Source: Saprospiraceae bacterium (GTDB taxonomy: Bacteria > Bacteroidota > Bacteroidia > Chitinophagales > Saprospiraceae). Taken from it: a stretch of 58,343 nucleotides of DNA. Shown in pieces: positions 1 through 8,355 of this stretch; the first letter of the stretch is position 1, and every line of letters starts with the position of its first letter. The DNA is taken from assembly GCA_027488855.1 (NCBI GenBank), contig JAIYAV010000199.1, positions 1 through 58,343 on the forward strand, written 5' to 3'. Made by a program: the position numbers and the translations under genes. The notes under the pieces are model-generated. The model was not told the origin of the DNA and searched no databases. It saw only the letters and a list, made by a program, of their open reading frames with translations.

Positions 1-1681
1 CAGCAAAAATAACCGGGCGGTAAGCTTCTGAAATCCCGGCGTACAAGCTGGCAAAGCCATTGAGCTTGTACTGTGCACTGGCACCAAACAAGGGGAAACG
101 ATGCATGATTTGATTGGGTACTTTTGCAGGAGCCAGGTATGAAATGGTACCCGTCATGTCGGTGGTGCCATTTTCTACCCGCATGCCAGCTGACACAGAC
201 AAACGTGGATTCAACTGCAACAAATGCTCCGCAAATACAGCAATATTTCCGGTGCGGAACCACAAATCCCGACCAAAACCAGGAGTGACTAAACTCAGGT
301 CGTAGTCAAAACCAGCAGTACCTCTGCCAATTTGTTGGCGGTTCAGGTCATTGTTGATGTAGCGTACGCCAGCAATGGTGGTGTGTTTGATGCCACCCGT
401 GTTGAACTGGTGCTTGAAACGCGCTTCGGCAGTGAAGCTGTTGAAGTTGTCAATATCTACCTGGCGATTCGAATAAACACCTGCTGCATTGGGAACGTCC
501 TTTCTGTCGGCAAAACCAATAAACATCACACTGTTGCGGGTACCGTACAGGCCATTGGCAATGACGCTGAGCTGGGTGCGGGGGCTGATTTTCCAGTCCA
601 AATTGAGCGAAGGCACCCAGATATCTGGGGAATAATAGTTGCGGGCACGGGTGGCTTGCCGTGGATTGTCGAAAAACAAACCATCAGAAAGTGGCCCGGG
701 GATGTGGTACTTGTAGTAGGAGTGGGCGACTTCTGCCTTGAGGGTCAAGTTGGGTGAAAAAGCATAAGCCAGAGAAAGGAATTGGCCACTGGATTCGCTG
801 TCGGCGTTGTCACGGTATCCATCTGAGGCACGGTTGTGCGCATAAGCGTAATAGCTGAATTTGCCGATTTTGCCACCTATGGCGTGGTACATGCTGCGGG
901 TGTCAAAAGAGCCGTAATTGAACTGGCCTTCGTAGGAAATTTTACGCGTAGTATCCGCCGTTTTGGTCACGTAGTTGATCATCCCACCAAAGGTAGCACC
1001 ATACTGCAAAGAAGCCGTTCCGCGGATCAGTTCTACTTTTTCCACACTCTCCATCGGTGCGCTGAAGTGGCTAGCTGGGTAGCCATACAAGTCGCTGTTG
1101 GTCATTACGCCATTGAGGCGCACGTTGTACTCCCAGGAGCGGTGTGGGTCGAGGCCACGGGTGGCAATGTTGATCTGGTTGCCCGAGCCATCCATATCGT
1201 ACACAAACACGCCGGGGACTTTGGCAAAAAGTTGGCGACCGGTTTTGTCAGCTAAGTTGACATCCATATCTGCGATTGAAATCACCTCATTCTTTTTGCC
1301 CGAGGCGATGTAGGTGCCGACTACTTCTGGCAAGCGTTCGATCACAGTTTGTTGCTGGCTTAATTCTCGCACCGTAAAGGTATTGAGGTCAAAACTGGTG
1401 GCGGTCAGGCTTACCTCCACGTAAAGATCGGATTTGACCTCAACTTCTTGGGGCTCGTAACCGAGCATAGAGATGGATAAGATTTGTTGCTGCTGTTCTG
1501 TTTGGGTTGCGATTTCAAAACGCCCTTCAGCGTTGCTTTCCACTCCGGCTTTGCTTCCTTTCCACAGGATAGCAGCTCCCTTGAGTGGTTGGTTTTGTGC
1601 ATCGGTGATGCGTCCTTTTACCATTTGGCCTTGTGCCAAAAATGGCAAAAGCCACAATAGGCCGAGTAAGTACTTGGACAT
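1..1681 (-). CDS. TonB-dependent receptor, FecA-like (partial, C-terminus outside window)
   Basis: Outer-membrane receptor for a ferric chelate or similar ligand, powered by TonB/ExbBD. The frame is open from ATG at 1681 to the window edge, giving 560 residues. Residues 1-18 look like a signal peptide (MSKYLLGLLWLLPFLAQG). Residues 20-92 form a carboxypeptidase-regulatory-like domain (KGRITDAQNQPLKGA). The plug domain follows at about 118-245, with TRGLDPHRSWEYNVRLNG at 174-191 and VELIRGTASLQYGATFGG near 219-236. The rest is beta-barrel strands. The plug wording is typical of Bacteroidota receptors annotated as Fe(III)-dicitrate transporter FecA. The ligand itself cannot be read from the sequence. 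No sigma/anti-sigma pair lies beside it in this window. Confidence 0.88.
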   Translation of the reverse strand, partial: MSKYLLGLLWLLPFLAQGQMVKGRITDAQNQPLKGAAILWKGSKAGVESNAEGRFEIATQTEQQQQILSISMLGYEPQEVEVKSDLYVEVSLTATSFDLNTFTVRELSQQQTVIERLPEVVGTYIASGKKNEVISIADMDVNLADKTGRQLFAKVPGVFVYDMDGSGNQINIATRGLDPHRSWEYNVRLNGVMTNSDLYGYPASHFSAPMESVEKVELIRGTASLQYGATFGGMINYVTKTADTTRKISYEGQFNYGSFDTRSMYHAIGGKIGKFSYYAYAHNRASDGYRDNADSESSGQFLSLAYAFSPNLTLKAEVAHSYYKYHIPGPLSDGLFFDNPRQATRARNYYSPDIWVPSLNLDWKISPRTQLSVIANGLYGTRNSVMFIGFADRKDVPNAAGVYSNRQVDIDNFNSFTAEARFKHQFNTGGIKHTTIAGVRYINNDLNRQQIGRGTAGFDYDLSLVTPGFGRDLWFRTGNIAVFAEHLLQLNPRLSVSAGMRVENGTTDMTGTISYLAPAKVPNQIMHRFPLFGASAQYKLNGFASLYAGISEAYRPVIFA

Positions 1682-1701
1682 AGGATTACAATTTTTTAAG
1701 A

Positions 1702-1772
1702 GTTAGAGTAAAAAAATGTGTGTTAGAGTAAAAAAGAAAATATGAGTACCCTTAGACTTGAGGACAAAGATA
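1702..1772 (-). promoter_or_regulatory. Possible promoter/leader of the TonB receptor with a 14-nt direct repeat
   Basis: Two copies of GTTAGAGTAAAAAA (plus strand) lie at 1702-1715 and 1722-1735, exactly 20 bp apart, just upstream of the receptor start. A TATCTTTG match to the Bacteroidota -7 element reads on the minus strand at 1772-1765. No good -33 element sits at the usual distance, so the promoter call is weak. The repeat would fall in the untranslated leader. Confidence 0.3.
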
Positions 1773-1929
1773 CCTTGCGCCCAGAAAGCCTAGAATGACA
1801 AATGTTAGATAATCCCTTGTAAGTGAAGTTGTATGTAGATAGGAATGCTCAATGCATCTGGGCAAAAGTAAAAAAGGTGGCGTAAAAATAAAAGCTAAAT
1901 GGAGAATTTTAACGCTTTATAGATAAATT

Positions 1930-2427
1930 TTAATCGATTGGGCGAACTTGTTTGACAAAAAAGAGCGTATCCACCGCCATCCTTGGAAACTCCAGCGGTA
2001 AATCATCAGCTTCAACCCGATCAAAGCCATTTTTTTCATAAAACCGCACCGCTGCTTCCAGGCGGGGTATGGTGCCCAGCCAAATGCTTTCCAGTTCATT
2101 TTTCAGGCACCATTCTAGGGCTATATCCATCAAAGATTGAGCCAGGCCATAAGTTTTTCCCCGATACTCGGCGGCTACGAACATTTTGCGCAGGGCAGCC
2201 CGGTGGGGCGGAAATTCAATCAAGGCAATGGTGCCGATGACCCGATTTTCTTCATTGGTAGCTACCCAAAAATTGCCCCGCCCTTGTTGATACACTTCAG
2301 GAATGGTCAATAAATCAGGTTGGTCTTCCAGGGTGATAGGTACCTTGAATTCAATCTGTTGAATGGACAATATCAAGTCGATGATGCCTTGACGGTGCTC
2401 GGGTTGGTAGGTTTGAATGGTGATCAT
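1930..2427 (-). CDS. GNAT-family N-acetyltransferase
   Basis: Predicted acetyl-CoA-dependent N-acetyltransferase of 165 residues, a normal length for a single GNAT domain. The acetyl-CoA binding motif A is visible at about residues 80-101 (LRKMFVAAEYRGKTYGLAQS, with R-G-x-x-x-G-x-A), and the C-terminal part has the RFYEKNGF block common in GNAT enzymes. The substrate is unknown. It starts 10 bp after the stop of the upstream TetR-family gene on the same strand, so the two are probably cotranscribed, and it may acetylate a compound sensed by that regulator. That link is inference from position only. Confidence 0.85.
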   Translation of the reverse strand: MITIQTYQPEHRQGIIDLILSIQQIEFKVPITLEDQPDLLTIPEVYQQGRGNFWVATNEENRVIGTIALIEFPPHRAALRKMFVAAEYRGKTYGLAQSLMDIALEWCLKNELESIWLGTIPRLEAAVRFYEKNGFDRVEADDLPLEFPRMAVDTLFFVKQVRPID

Positions 2428-2437
2428 TGGTCTGTAA

Positions 2438-3073
2438 TCATGAATCGGCCAGGAGCTGTTGGTAAACCTCCAAACCCCGTGCAGTTAAATGTGGGGCCAA
2501 GGTAGCAAAAAAGAGCCGAACGTAGTACTTGCGTTTGTAATCTGAATCGCCATCCAGCATGATTTCGGCACTGGCCATCCAATAATCTCCGATCAGGGAA
2601 GCTTGCCCAATCCAGTCTTTATATTGGCCTGGGTATCGCTCCGCTTCAACCCAGCCACCTGCTTGTAAGGCTGCAATAAGGGGGAGAAACTGCCCTTGGC
2701 GCACTTTGGCCAGTTCCCGGAAATGCTGTTTTAGCCGCTCGTGCCTGCGCATGATGTCCGCAAAATCCAGCATCAAAAATTTGTAGCGCTGGAAAATGGC
2801 AAAAGTTCGCTCAATGGAATGGTAGGTAAATGGTAGGTCGATGCCTTGATTACTGGCTAATTGCATACTCTCAGAAATCAACACATCCAACTCTTCAACC
2901 AGCCGAAAATACAGGGCTTCCACGATTACATCCACGTTAGCGTAATGGTAACTCAGGTTGCCAGGAGTCATGTTTAGCTGATCTCCAATGCCACGTATGC
3001 TGACCTGCGCAACCCCTCTTTCATTGAGCAATTCCAGGGCTTTTTCGAGAATCCTTTCCTTGGTTTTTGACAT
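2438..3073 (-). CDS. TetR/AcrR-family transcriptional regulator
   Basis: DNA-binding regulator of 211 residues. The N-terminal helix-turn-helix domain spans about residues 5-52 (KERILEKALELLNERG, then SIRGIGDQLNMTPGNLSYHY). The rest is an all-helical ligand-binding domain with no recognisable ligand signature. It is divergent from the FAD monooxygenase gene at 3163, and the 89-bp gap carries a nested inverted repeat that overlaps the promoters. The simplest model is autorepression plus control of the monooxygenase, with the GNAT gene downstream in the same transcript. Confidence 0.88.
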   Translation of the reverse strand: MSKTKERILEKALELLNERGVAQVSIRGIGDQLNMTPGNLSYHYANVDVIVEALYFRLVEELDVLISESMQLASNQGIDLPFTYHSIERTFAIFQRYKFLMLDFADIMRRHERLKQHFRELAKVRQGQFLPLIAALQAGGWVEAERYPGQYKDWIGQASLIGDYWMASAEIMLDGDSDYKRKYYVRLFFATLAPHLTARGLEVYQQLLADS

Positions 3074-3089
3074 TTCGGGAAAAATATTT

Positions 3090-3137
3090 TTTAGAACACT
3101 TGACCTAATTATGCAAAATTAGTACATTTGTTCTAAA
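3090..3137. promoter_or_regulatory. Nested-dyad operator overlapping divergent promoters
   Basis: TTTAGAACA (3090-3098) is the exact reverse complement of TGTTCTAAA (3129-3137). Inside it, CTAATT (3105-3110) pairs with AATTAG (3117-3122). Both dyads share the axis 3113.5. The plus-strand promoter for the monooxygenase is TTG at 3100-3102, 20 bp, then TACATTTG at 3123-3130. A minus-strand TAATTTTG (3121-3114) fits the -7 element for the TetR gene, though no clear -33 was found for it. The dyad therefore covers RNA polymerase contacts in both directions, as expected for a TetR-family repressor site. Confidence 0.65.
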
Positions 3138-3162
3138 TTTTCTAATTTTTACACCTTGACTC

Positions 3163-4305
3163 ATGAAGATCAACATTATTGGTGCAGGCATTGGCGGACT
3201 TACCACAGCCATTGCACTTGAAAAAAAAGGCCATCAGGTTGAAGTGTTCGATGCCGCTGTCGCATTGCGCCCCATCGGGGCAGGCATCATTATGGCTTCC
3301 AATGCCATGCAGATTGCCCGCAGATTGGGTTTTGCAGATGAAATTGCCCAGGCTGGCAACGTACTCGACCGCTTTGGGATTGCCGATCATGAGGGGCGAC
3401 CCTTGCAAATGATGGACATCCAGGCCATTCGTACAAAATTTGGTGAACCCAGCGTGGCCATTCACCGGGGGCAATTGCAACAGGTTTTGTTGCAACAATT
3501 GCCCAATACCCCCATTCATGTCAACAAACGACTTCAATCGATCCAACAAGTCTCCGGAGGCAAAGTTCTCGCCTTTTTTGAAGACGGGAGCCAGGCCGAA
3601 TCCGATGTCTTGATCGGAGCGGATGGCCTGCGCTCGGCGACCCGGAAAGCGATTTTTGGCGAAAAACCCTTGCGTTACTCCAGCCATACTTGCTGGCGAG
3701 GCATCATTGAACACCAGTTCGAAGCCGCTCATGAAGCCAAAGAGTTGTGGGCAAAAACAGGTGGCAAAAGGGTGGCAATGATCCAGGTAGCGCCCAATAA
3801 AGTTTATTTTTATTACACCGAAAAACACAAGTCAGGCTTTAAGGTGCCTTCGACTGATCAGCTCAGCTATTTGCAGGCGCAATTCAGTGAATTCCCGCCC
3901 ATGTATGCAGAGGTGATAGCCAAAGCCAATCCCTCCGAAATTTTCCACGATGACCTGTACGACCTCAAGCCGCTCGCCAAATGGCATCAGGATCGAGTCA
4001 TGCTGTTGGGTGACGCCGCCCACGCGACCACACCCAACATGGGGCAGGGCGGCTGTCAGGCCATTGAGGATGCCTGGTATCTGGCGGAATATTTGGAAAG
4101 GTATAGTAATGTCGCGGAGGCTTTTGCGGCGTACGAACAATTCCGGCGGCCCAAGATCAATTTTGTAGTGAACACCTCATTTATGATTGGCAAAATGAGC
4201 AACCTGGGTGGGGCTTTGGGGCACCGTTTGCGGAATTGGGTATTGTCGGCTACACCGAAGAAGATGGCAGAGCAGCAGTTGGAGACTTTGTTTAGGTTAC
4301 AGTAA
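3163..4305 (+). CDS. FAD-dependent monooxygenase (aromatic hydroxylase family)
   Basis: Flavoprotein hydroxylase of 380 residues in the class A family (salicylate hydroxylase / kynurenine monooxygenase / TetX-like). The Rossmann GxGxxG is at residues 7-12 (IIGAGIGGL), a DG motif lies near 160 (DVLIGADGLRS), and the FAD-ribityl motif is GDAAHATTPNMGQGG from residue 283. These are the three hallmark motifs of the family. The substrate cannot be read from sequence: an aromatic compound or an antibiotic-like molecule are both possible. Control by the divergent TetR regulator suggests inducible detoxification or catabolism. Confidence 0.85.
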   Translation: MKINIIGAGIGGLTTAIALEKKGHQVEVFDAAVALRPIGAGIIMASNAMQIARRLGFADEIAQAGNVLDRFGIADHEGRPLQMMDIQAIRTKFGEPSVAIHRGQLQQVLLQQLPNTPIHVNKRLQSIQQVSGGKVLAFFEDGSQAESDVLIGADGLRSATRKAIFGEKPLRYSSHTCWRGIIEHQFEAAHEAKELWAKTGGKRVAMIQVAPNKVYFYYTEKHKSGFKVPSTDQLSYLQAQFSEFPPMYAEVIAKANPSEIFHDDLYDLKPLAKWHQDRVMLLGDAAHATTPNMGQGGCQAIEDAWYLAEYLERYSNVAEAFAAYEQFRRPKINFVVNTSFMIGKMSNLGGALGHRLRNWVLSATPKKMAEQQLETLFRLQ

Positions 4306-4318
4306 GATGACCTATTCA

Positions 4319-4477
4319 AAAGCGACACTTTTTATCACAGAGTAAGCACAAAGGGGCACAGAGGACACAAAGTTAGATGTTGACAGCGTTTTCGTTTACA
4401 AGTCACCCTTGTCAACATCTAACTTTGTGTCCATTGTGTTCTCTCTTTTTTCCTCTGTGATAAAAAAATGTCGCTTT
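4319..4477. repeat. Long imperfect inverted repeat with AAAGCGACA ends (element A)
   Basis: The left arm begins AAAGCGACAC at 4319 and the right arm ends TGTCGCTTT at 4477. The arms, about 65-70 bp each, include ATCACAGAG near the tips and GGACACAAAGTTAGATGTTG further in. The element lies between the convergent monooxygenase and MFS genes. It could act as a bidirectional terminator, but no transposase is nearby. A solo arm of the same sequence occurs at 6472-6540. Confidence 0.8.
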
Positions 4478-4517
4478 AGTTGTGCTTGGCGAAGGACAAC
4501 ATCAAGTTTCTCCGCGC

Positions 4518-5777
4518 TCACCCCAAACTCATATCCCGCAACTTCGGCGCCTTCCACCAAGTCGTCAGCACCACCACCAAAGTCATACTTCCCCCAAAAA
4601 TGACCGAAGGCACAAGTCCCATGATTCTTGCGGCCAAACCCGATTCAAAAGCCCCCAATTCATTCGAAGACCCAATGAACAAGGCATTAACCGCTGAAAC
4701 CCGGCCCCGCATTTCATTCGGCGTATACAACTGGACAACGGTACCTCGGATCACCATACTGATGTTGTCAAAAAAGCCCGTGCCCGCCAGCATCACCAAC
4801 GAAAACCAGAAAGAGTTGGAAAGGGCAAAAAGAATGGTACAGATGCCAAAACCAGCCACAGCACCTAGCAGCAATTTTCCGGTGTTGGCCAAAGGCGGGC
4901 GAAAGGCCAAAATCCAGGCCATGATGAAGGCCCCTACCGCTGGAGCAGCGCGAAGTGCCCCAAACCCTTCGGGGCCAACGGCCAACACGTCTTTGGCAAA
5001 AGCAGGCAACAAGGCCACCGCTCCTCCAAACAACACCGCAAACATATCCAGGGCCAAACTGGCCAGGATGATCTGGTTTTTGAATACAAAGTTCAAGCCC
5101 GTACGCACACTGACCAAAAAACCTTCCCGGGGCATCTTTTTGCCTTCAACAAGTTGAGGTGTATGTTTGCTCGGAACCAATAAAATGAAACCTAAGCTCA
5201 CCAGTGCTAAGACCGCTGCTAAAATGTAACTCGGCCAGGCACTTTTGCTTGCTGCACACAAAATTCCTCCCACGGCTGGCCCGCCCATCGAGGATAGTTG
5301 CCAGACCATAGTGTTCCAGGTTGCTGCATTGGCATACAATTGAGGTGGCACGAGTTGTGCAGCAAAAGCGGTTTGTGCCGGACTTACAAATCCGCGCAAC
5401 AAGCCCGTTAGGCCAACAATAATGTAGATGGGCATCGTGCCATAAAGGTCCAACGCTTGAGGAAAACGATGGGTGATCAGGTACAAGCCAAAAGCACAAA
5501 CAGCATACAAACTGATACAAGTGATCATGATTTTGCGTCGATCAAAGATGTCGGCGATGTAGCCGCCAATCAGGGTCACCACTAAAAAGGGTAAAAACTC
5601 GGCCAGCCCAATCAAACCCAGGGAGAAAGGATCTTTGGTGATTTCATAAATCTGCCAACCTACCGTAGGTCCCAGCACATTTACCCCAAAGGTGACTGCT
5701 ACACGGGAAAAGAGGTAGTTTCGATAATCGGCAATTTTGAGAACTTCGTAAGCGACTTTGGGTTGCGTTTGTGCCAT
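4518..5777 (-). CDS. MFS transporter (EntS/MFS_3-like exporter)
   Basis: Inner-membrane major facilitator of 419 residues with about 12 hydrophobic segments. The N-terminal half has GLAEFLPFLVVTLIGGYIAD followed by the RRK loop between helices 2 and 3, and a later block reads ALFIGSSNELGAFESGLAAR, typical of the EntS/DUF894 branch. The start is placed at ATG 5777 (MAQTQPKVAYEVL). A longer frame reaches 5933 but would leave only 11 bp to the divergent gene at 5945, and its extra residues are not family-like. The substrate is unknown; relatives export siderophores or drugs. Confidence 0.82.
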   Translation of the reverse strand: MAQTQPKVAYEVLKIADYRNYLFSRVAVTFGVNVLGPTVGWQIYEITKDPFSLGLIGLAEFLPFLVVTLIGGYIADIFDRRKIMITCISLYAVCAFGLYLITHRFPQALDLYGTMPIYIIVGLTGLLRGFVSPAQTAFAAQLVPPQLYANAATWNTMVWQLSSMGGPAVGGILCAASKSAWPSYILAAVLALVSLGFILLVPSKHTPQLVEGKKMPREGFLVSVRTGLNFVFKNQIILASLALDMFAVLFGGAVALLPAFAKDVLAVGPEGFGALRAAPAVGAFIMAWILAFRPPLANTGKLLLGAVAGFGICTILFALSNSFWFSLVMLAGTGFFDNISMVIRGTVVQLYTPNEMRGRVSAVNALFIGSSNELGAFESGLAARIMGLVPSVIFGGSMTLVVVLTTWWKAPKLRDMSLG

Positions 5778-5944
5778 GTGTTTGAGTGCCTGTTGGAAAG
5801 TGGGCACAAGATAAGGTTCTAATCCCATCTCCAGCAAATCCCAACTAGCGCTTTTGCAAATACTGCCGTCAAAGCCAATTTTTAACGAAGGATTGCAGAG
5901 AGAAATAGTATTTTCGTGAATTGGTATCCTCAACTAAATAAGAC

Positions 5945-6454
5945 ATGAAAAACCTGATCTTTTTTTTGTTCTTCTTGAGCATCGCTTCAATGGCCAGTGC
6001 CCAAAATGCAGAAACGGCCAAACCCAAATTGTACAACCCTTCAGCCGATGCCAAAGCCGACATTGAAACTGCGGTGAAACAGGCAGCGAAAGAAGGCAAA
6101 CACGTGTTGTTGCAAATAGGCGGCAACTGGTGCAGCTGGTGTATTCTTTTTCACAACAAAGTGACAACCAATGACACCCTCAAAACGGTGCTGGAGAAAA
6201 ATTTCATCCCTTATCATTTGAACTACAGTCCAGAAAATAAAAACGAGGAAATTTTGGCTTCTTTGGGTTATCCTGAGCGTTTTGGTTTCCCTGTTTTTGT
6301 GATCCTGGATGGCAAAGGCAATCGCCTGCACACCCAGAATAGCGCTTATCTGGAACAAGGTAAGGGGCACAGTACTGCAGCCGTATTGGAGTTTTTTAAC
6401 CATTGGTCGCCAAAGGCGATTGACCCGAAGTCGTATCAGAAAAAGGGGAAGTGA
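5945..6454 (+). CDS. Secreted thioredoxin-like protein
   Basis: Periplasmic thiol-disulfide protein of 169 residues. Residues 1-20 form a clear signal peptide ending ASAQ. The active-site motif NWCSWC has Cys63 and Cys66 at the end of the first core strand, followed by a helix, and a later GFPVFVILDGKGN block (about 118-130) holds the cis-proline region. The CSWC dipeptide and the conserved NW before it fit the thioredoxin_7 / DUF255-like group rather than classical WCGPC thioredoxin. The partner is unknown. It is convergent with the DUF2809 gene. Confidence 0.85.
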   Translation: MKNLIFFLFFLSIASMASAQNAETAKPKLYNPSADAKADIETAVKQAAKEGKHVLLQIGGNWCSWCILFHNKVTTNDTLKTVLEKNFIPYHLNYSPENKNEEILASLGYPERFGFPVFVILDGKGNRLHTQNSAYLEQGKGHSTAAVLEFFNHWSPKAIDPKSYQKKGK

Positions 6455-6471
6455 GTTAAAGATGTAGTATC

Positions 6472-6540
6472 AAAGCGACATTTTTTTAGCACAAAGTGAA
6501 AAAAAGAGGACACCAAGGACACAAAGTTAGACCTTGACTG
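6472..6540. repeat. Solo arm related to element A
   Basis: AAAGCGACATTTTTTTAGCA starts at 6472, and the copy continues with a purine-rich stretch and GGACACAAAGTTAGACCTTG up to about 6538. This matches one arm of the inverted repeat at 4319-4477 with several substitutions. No second arm follows. It fills the gap between two convergent genes. Confidence 0.7.
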
Positions 6541-6544
6541 TTTT

Positions 6545-6934
6545 TTACTTTTTGTTCTTGGTGTACTTTTTTTCTACCAAAATTACCATCAGAATTCCAC
6601 AAGTATAAGTCAGCATATCCAGCCATTCAAAAGAACTGCCAATGATAATGCGCGCCGCCCTGGAATGTTGTAGCCCGAGCACTTCAACGATGCGGAAATA
6701 CTGCAATACCTCTACGGTATAGGCGAAAAGCAAAACACCAAAGGCCGTAGGCACCACAGGGGTATTTAAAAATGATTTAACGAAGCAATAAATCAGGATG
6801 ACGACCAAAAAATCGCCAACGTAGGGGCGAATGAATTGGTCGTGGACGAAGAGGGCGATGAGGACTTCGGTGATGAAAAGCAGCAGTGTTGAAATGGCGT
6901 AAAATGGGGAAAATTTAAAAAAAGGATATGACAT
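6545..6934 (-). CDS. DUF2809 family membrane protein
   Basis: Small integral membrane protein of 129 residues with four predicted hydrophobic segments. The RPYVGDFLVVILIYCFVKSF block and the later SFEWLDMLTYTCGI block match the DUF2809 family, whose function is not established. It starts 30 bp downstream of the alpha-hydroxy-acid oxidase gene on the same strand and is probably cotranscribed with it. The C-terminus is a short lysine-rich cytoplasmic tail. Confidence 0.8.
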   Translation of the reverse strand: MSYPFFKFSPFYAISTLLLFITEVLIALFVHDQFIRPYVGDFLVVILIYCFVKSFLNTPVVPTAFGVLLFAYTVEVLQYFRIVEVLGLQHSRAARIIIGSSFEWLDMLTYTCGILMVILVEKKYTKNKK

Positions 6935-6964
6935 TCTGAGAACTTTAAATGGTTAAAAACTTAA

Positions 6965-8233
6965 TTAAAAAACCAAACATTCCCGATTGATCTCTCCAAT
7001 TTCCCGGCACCCTGCCAAGCGCATGGTCAATTCAAAGTCGGACATGAAGTGCCGCAATACTTGGTACACGCCCTGCTGCCCACCCAGCGTGAGCCCATAG
7101 ACATAAGGCCGGCCCAAACCAACTGCACTCGCGCCCAGCGCCAGCGCCTTGAACACATCCGCACCACCTCGAATACCGCTGTCAAGGATGACGGGCACCT
7201 GTTTGTTCACCGCCGCTACAATTCCTGGCAGTGCTTCAATCGCGCTGATGGACCCATCTACCTGGCGGCCACCATGGTTGGACACTACGATGCCATCCAT
7301 ACCATAATCCAGCGCTTTGCGGGCATCATCGGGATGCAGGATCCCTTTCAGTAGGATGGGTAGTTTGGTATGCTCACGCAGGAAGGCCAAATCCTCCCAG
7401 GTGATGGCGGGATTGGAATAAGTTTGGACAAAGAGTTGCACGGCGGCCATGGGGCGGCCCGAGCGCAATTTGCGCAAGAACCCCTTGCCAGGATACCGAC
7501 TTACGCTGCTGATCAGTCCTTGGATCAAGTCCAAAGAAAGGGGAGGCCGGGCTGGCCCAGAACCAGGGTTTTGCAGCTTTTCATCCAACATTTTTTGAAA
7601 CACCGGATCGGAGGTATACTGTGCAATACCTTTTCCTTCCAAAAAAGGCAGGTAAGCCAATTCCAGATCCATGGTGCGCCAACCGAGTAGGGTAGTGTCC
7701 AGGGTAAGCACGATGCCGCTACAGCCACAAGCCTCGGCTCTTTGGACAAAACTGGCCACGAGGTCGCGATTTTTGGACCAATACAATTGGAAAAAGCGGG
7801 GACTAGAGCCCATTGCCTCGGCACAGGTTTCCATGGGTACCGAAGCTTGATTGGAAAAAACGTAGGGGATGCCTGCCTCGGCTGCGGCCCGTGCTACGGC
7901 CAGGTCAGCCTCGGGGTGCACCATTTCCAGGACACCGATCGGGCAAAGCCAAAAGGGAGATGGTGTTTTTTGTCCAAATAACTCCGTTGAAGTATCGCCT
8001 TGCTCCACATTGCGCAACATGCGGGGCACAATTTTCCATTGCCCAAAACCGGAGCGGTTGCTCGCTACCGTGTCTTGATTGCCAGCGCCGCCTACAATGT
8101 AACCAGCTGCCTGGGGACTCATTTTTTGGATGGCCGCAGCTTCCAGTTTGTTCCAATCTGGATTGATGGTGTCTTTTTTTCCGGCAAATCCATTGATGTA
8201 GATTTTGGATTGCCAATCGATGGCTTTGTGCAT
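6965..8233 (-). CDS. FMN-dependent alpha-hydroxy-acid oxidizing protein (lactate oxidase/monooxygenase-like)
   Basis: TIM-barrel flavoenzyme of 422 residues that oxidises an alpha-hydroxy acid such as L-lactate or glycolate to the keto acid. The signature SNHGGRQVDG is at 318-327, giving catalytic His320 and Arg323. The FMN-binding lysine region is LKGILHPDDA (Lys296). The phosphate-binding block DSGIRGGADVFKALALGA runs from 351. The N-terminal YIVGGAG block (Tyr45) is also present. The segment at about 191-260 is longer than in glycolate oxidase and resembles loop 4 of lactate 2-monooxygenase. There is no signal peptide, so it should be cytoplasmic. Whether oxygen or a quinone accepts the electrons is not decidable from sequence. 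Confidence 0.88.
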   Translation of the reverse strand: MHKAIDWQSKIYINGFAGKKDTINPDWNKLEAAAIQKMSPQAAGYIVGGAGNQDTVASNRSGFGQWKIVPRMLRNVEQGDTSTELFGQKTPSPFWLCPIGVLEMVHPEADLAVARAAAEAGIPYVFSNQASVPMETCAEAMGSSPRFFQLYWSKNRDLVASFVQRAEACGCSGIVLTLDTTLLGWRTMDLELAYLPFLEGKGIAQYTSDPVFQKMLDEKLQNPGSGPARPPLSLDLIQGLISSVSRYPGKGFLRKLRSGRPMAAVQLFVQTYSNPAITWEDLAFLREHTKLPILLKGILHPDDARKALDYGMDGIVVSNHGGRQVDGSISAIEALPGIVAAVNKQVPVILDSGIRGGADVFKALALGASAVGLGRPYVYGLTLGGQQGVYQVLRHFMSDFELTMRLAGCREIGEINRECLVF

Positions 8234-8355
8234 GGCAGAGCTTGATTAAACGGTAAAGCTCTAAAGTAGAAAAACCTCAGCGTATGGAGTGATTTTGGTG
8301 CGAACTTTTTGTGTAGCTATGCGTATATTGGAAATGGTTCTTGAAGATCAATGGT

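Noticed and set aside
5778-5933. N-terminal extension of the MFS transporter
   Set aside because: Leaves 11 bp to a divergent gene and adds a non-family sequence before the first membrane helix.
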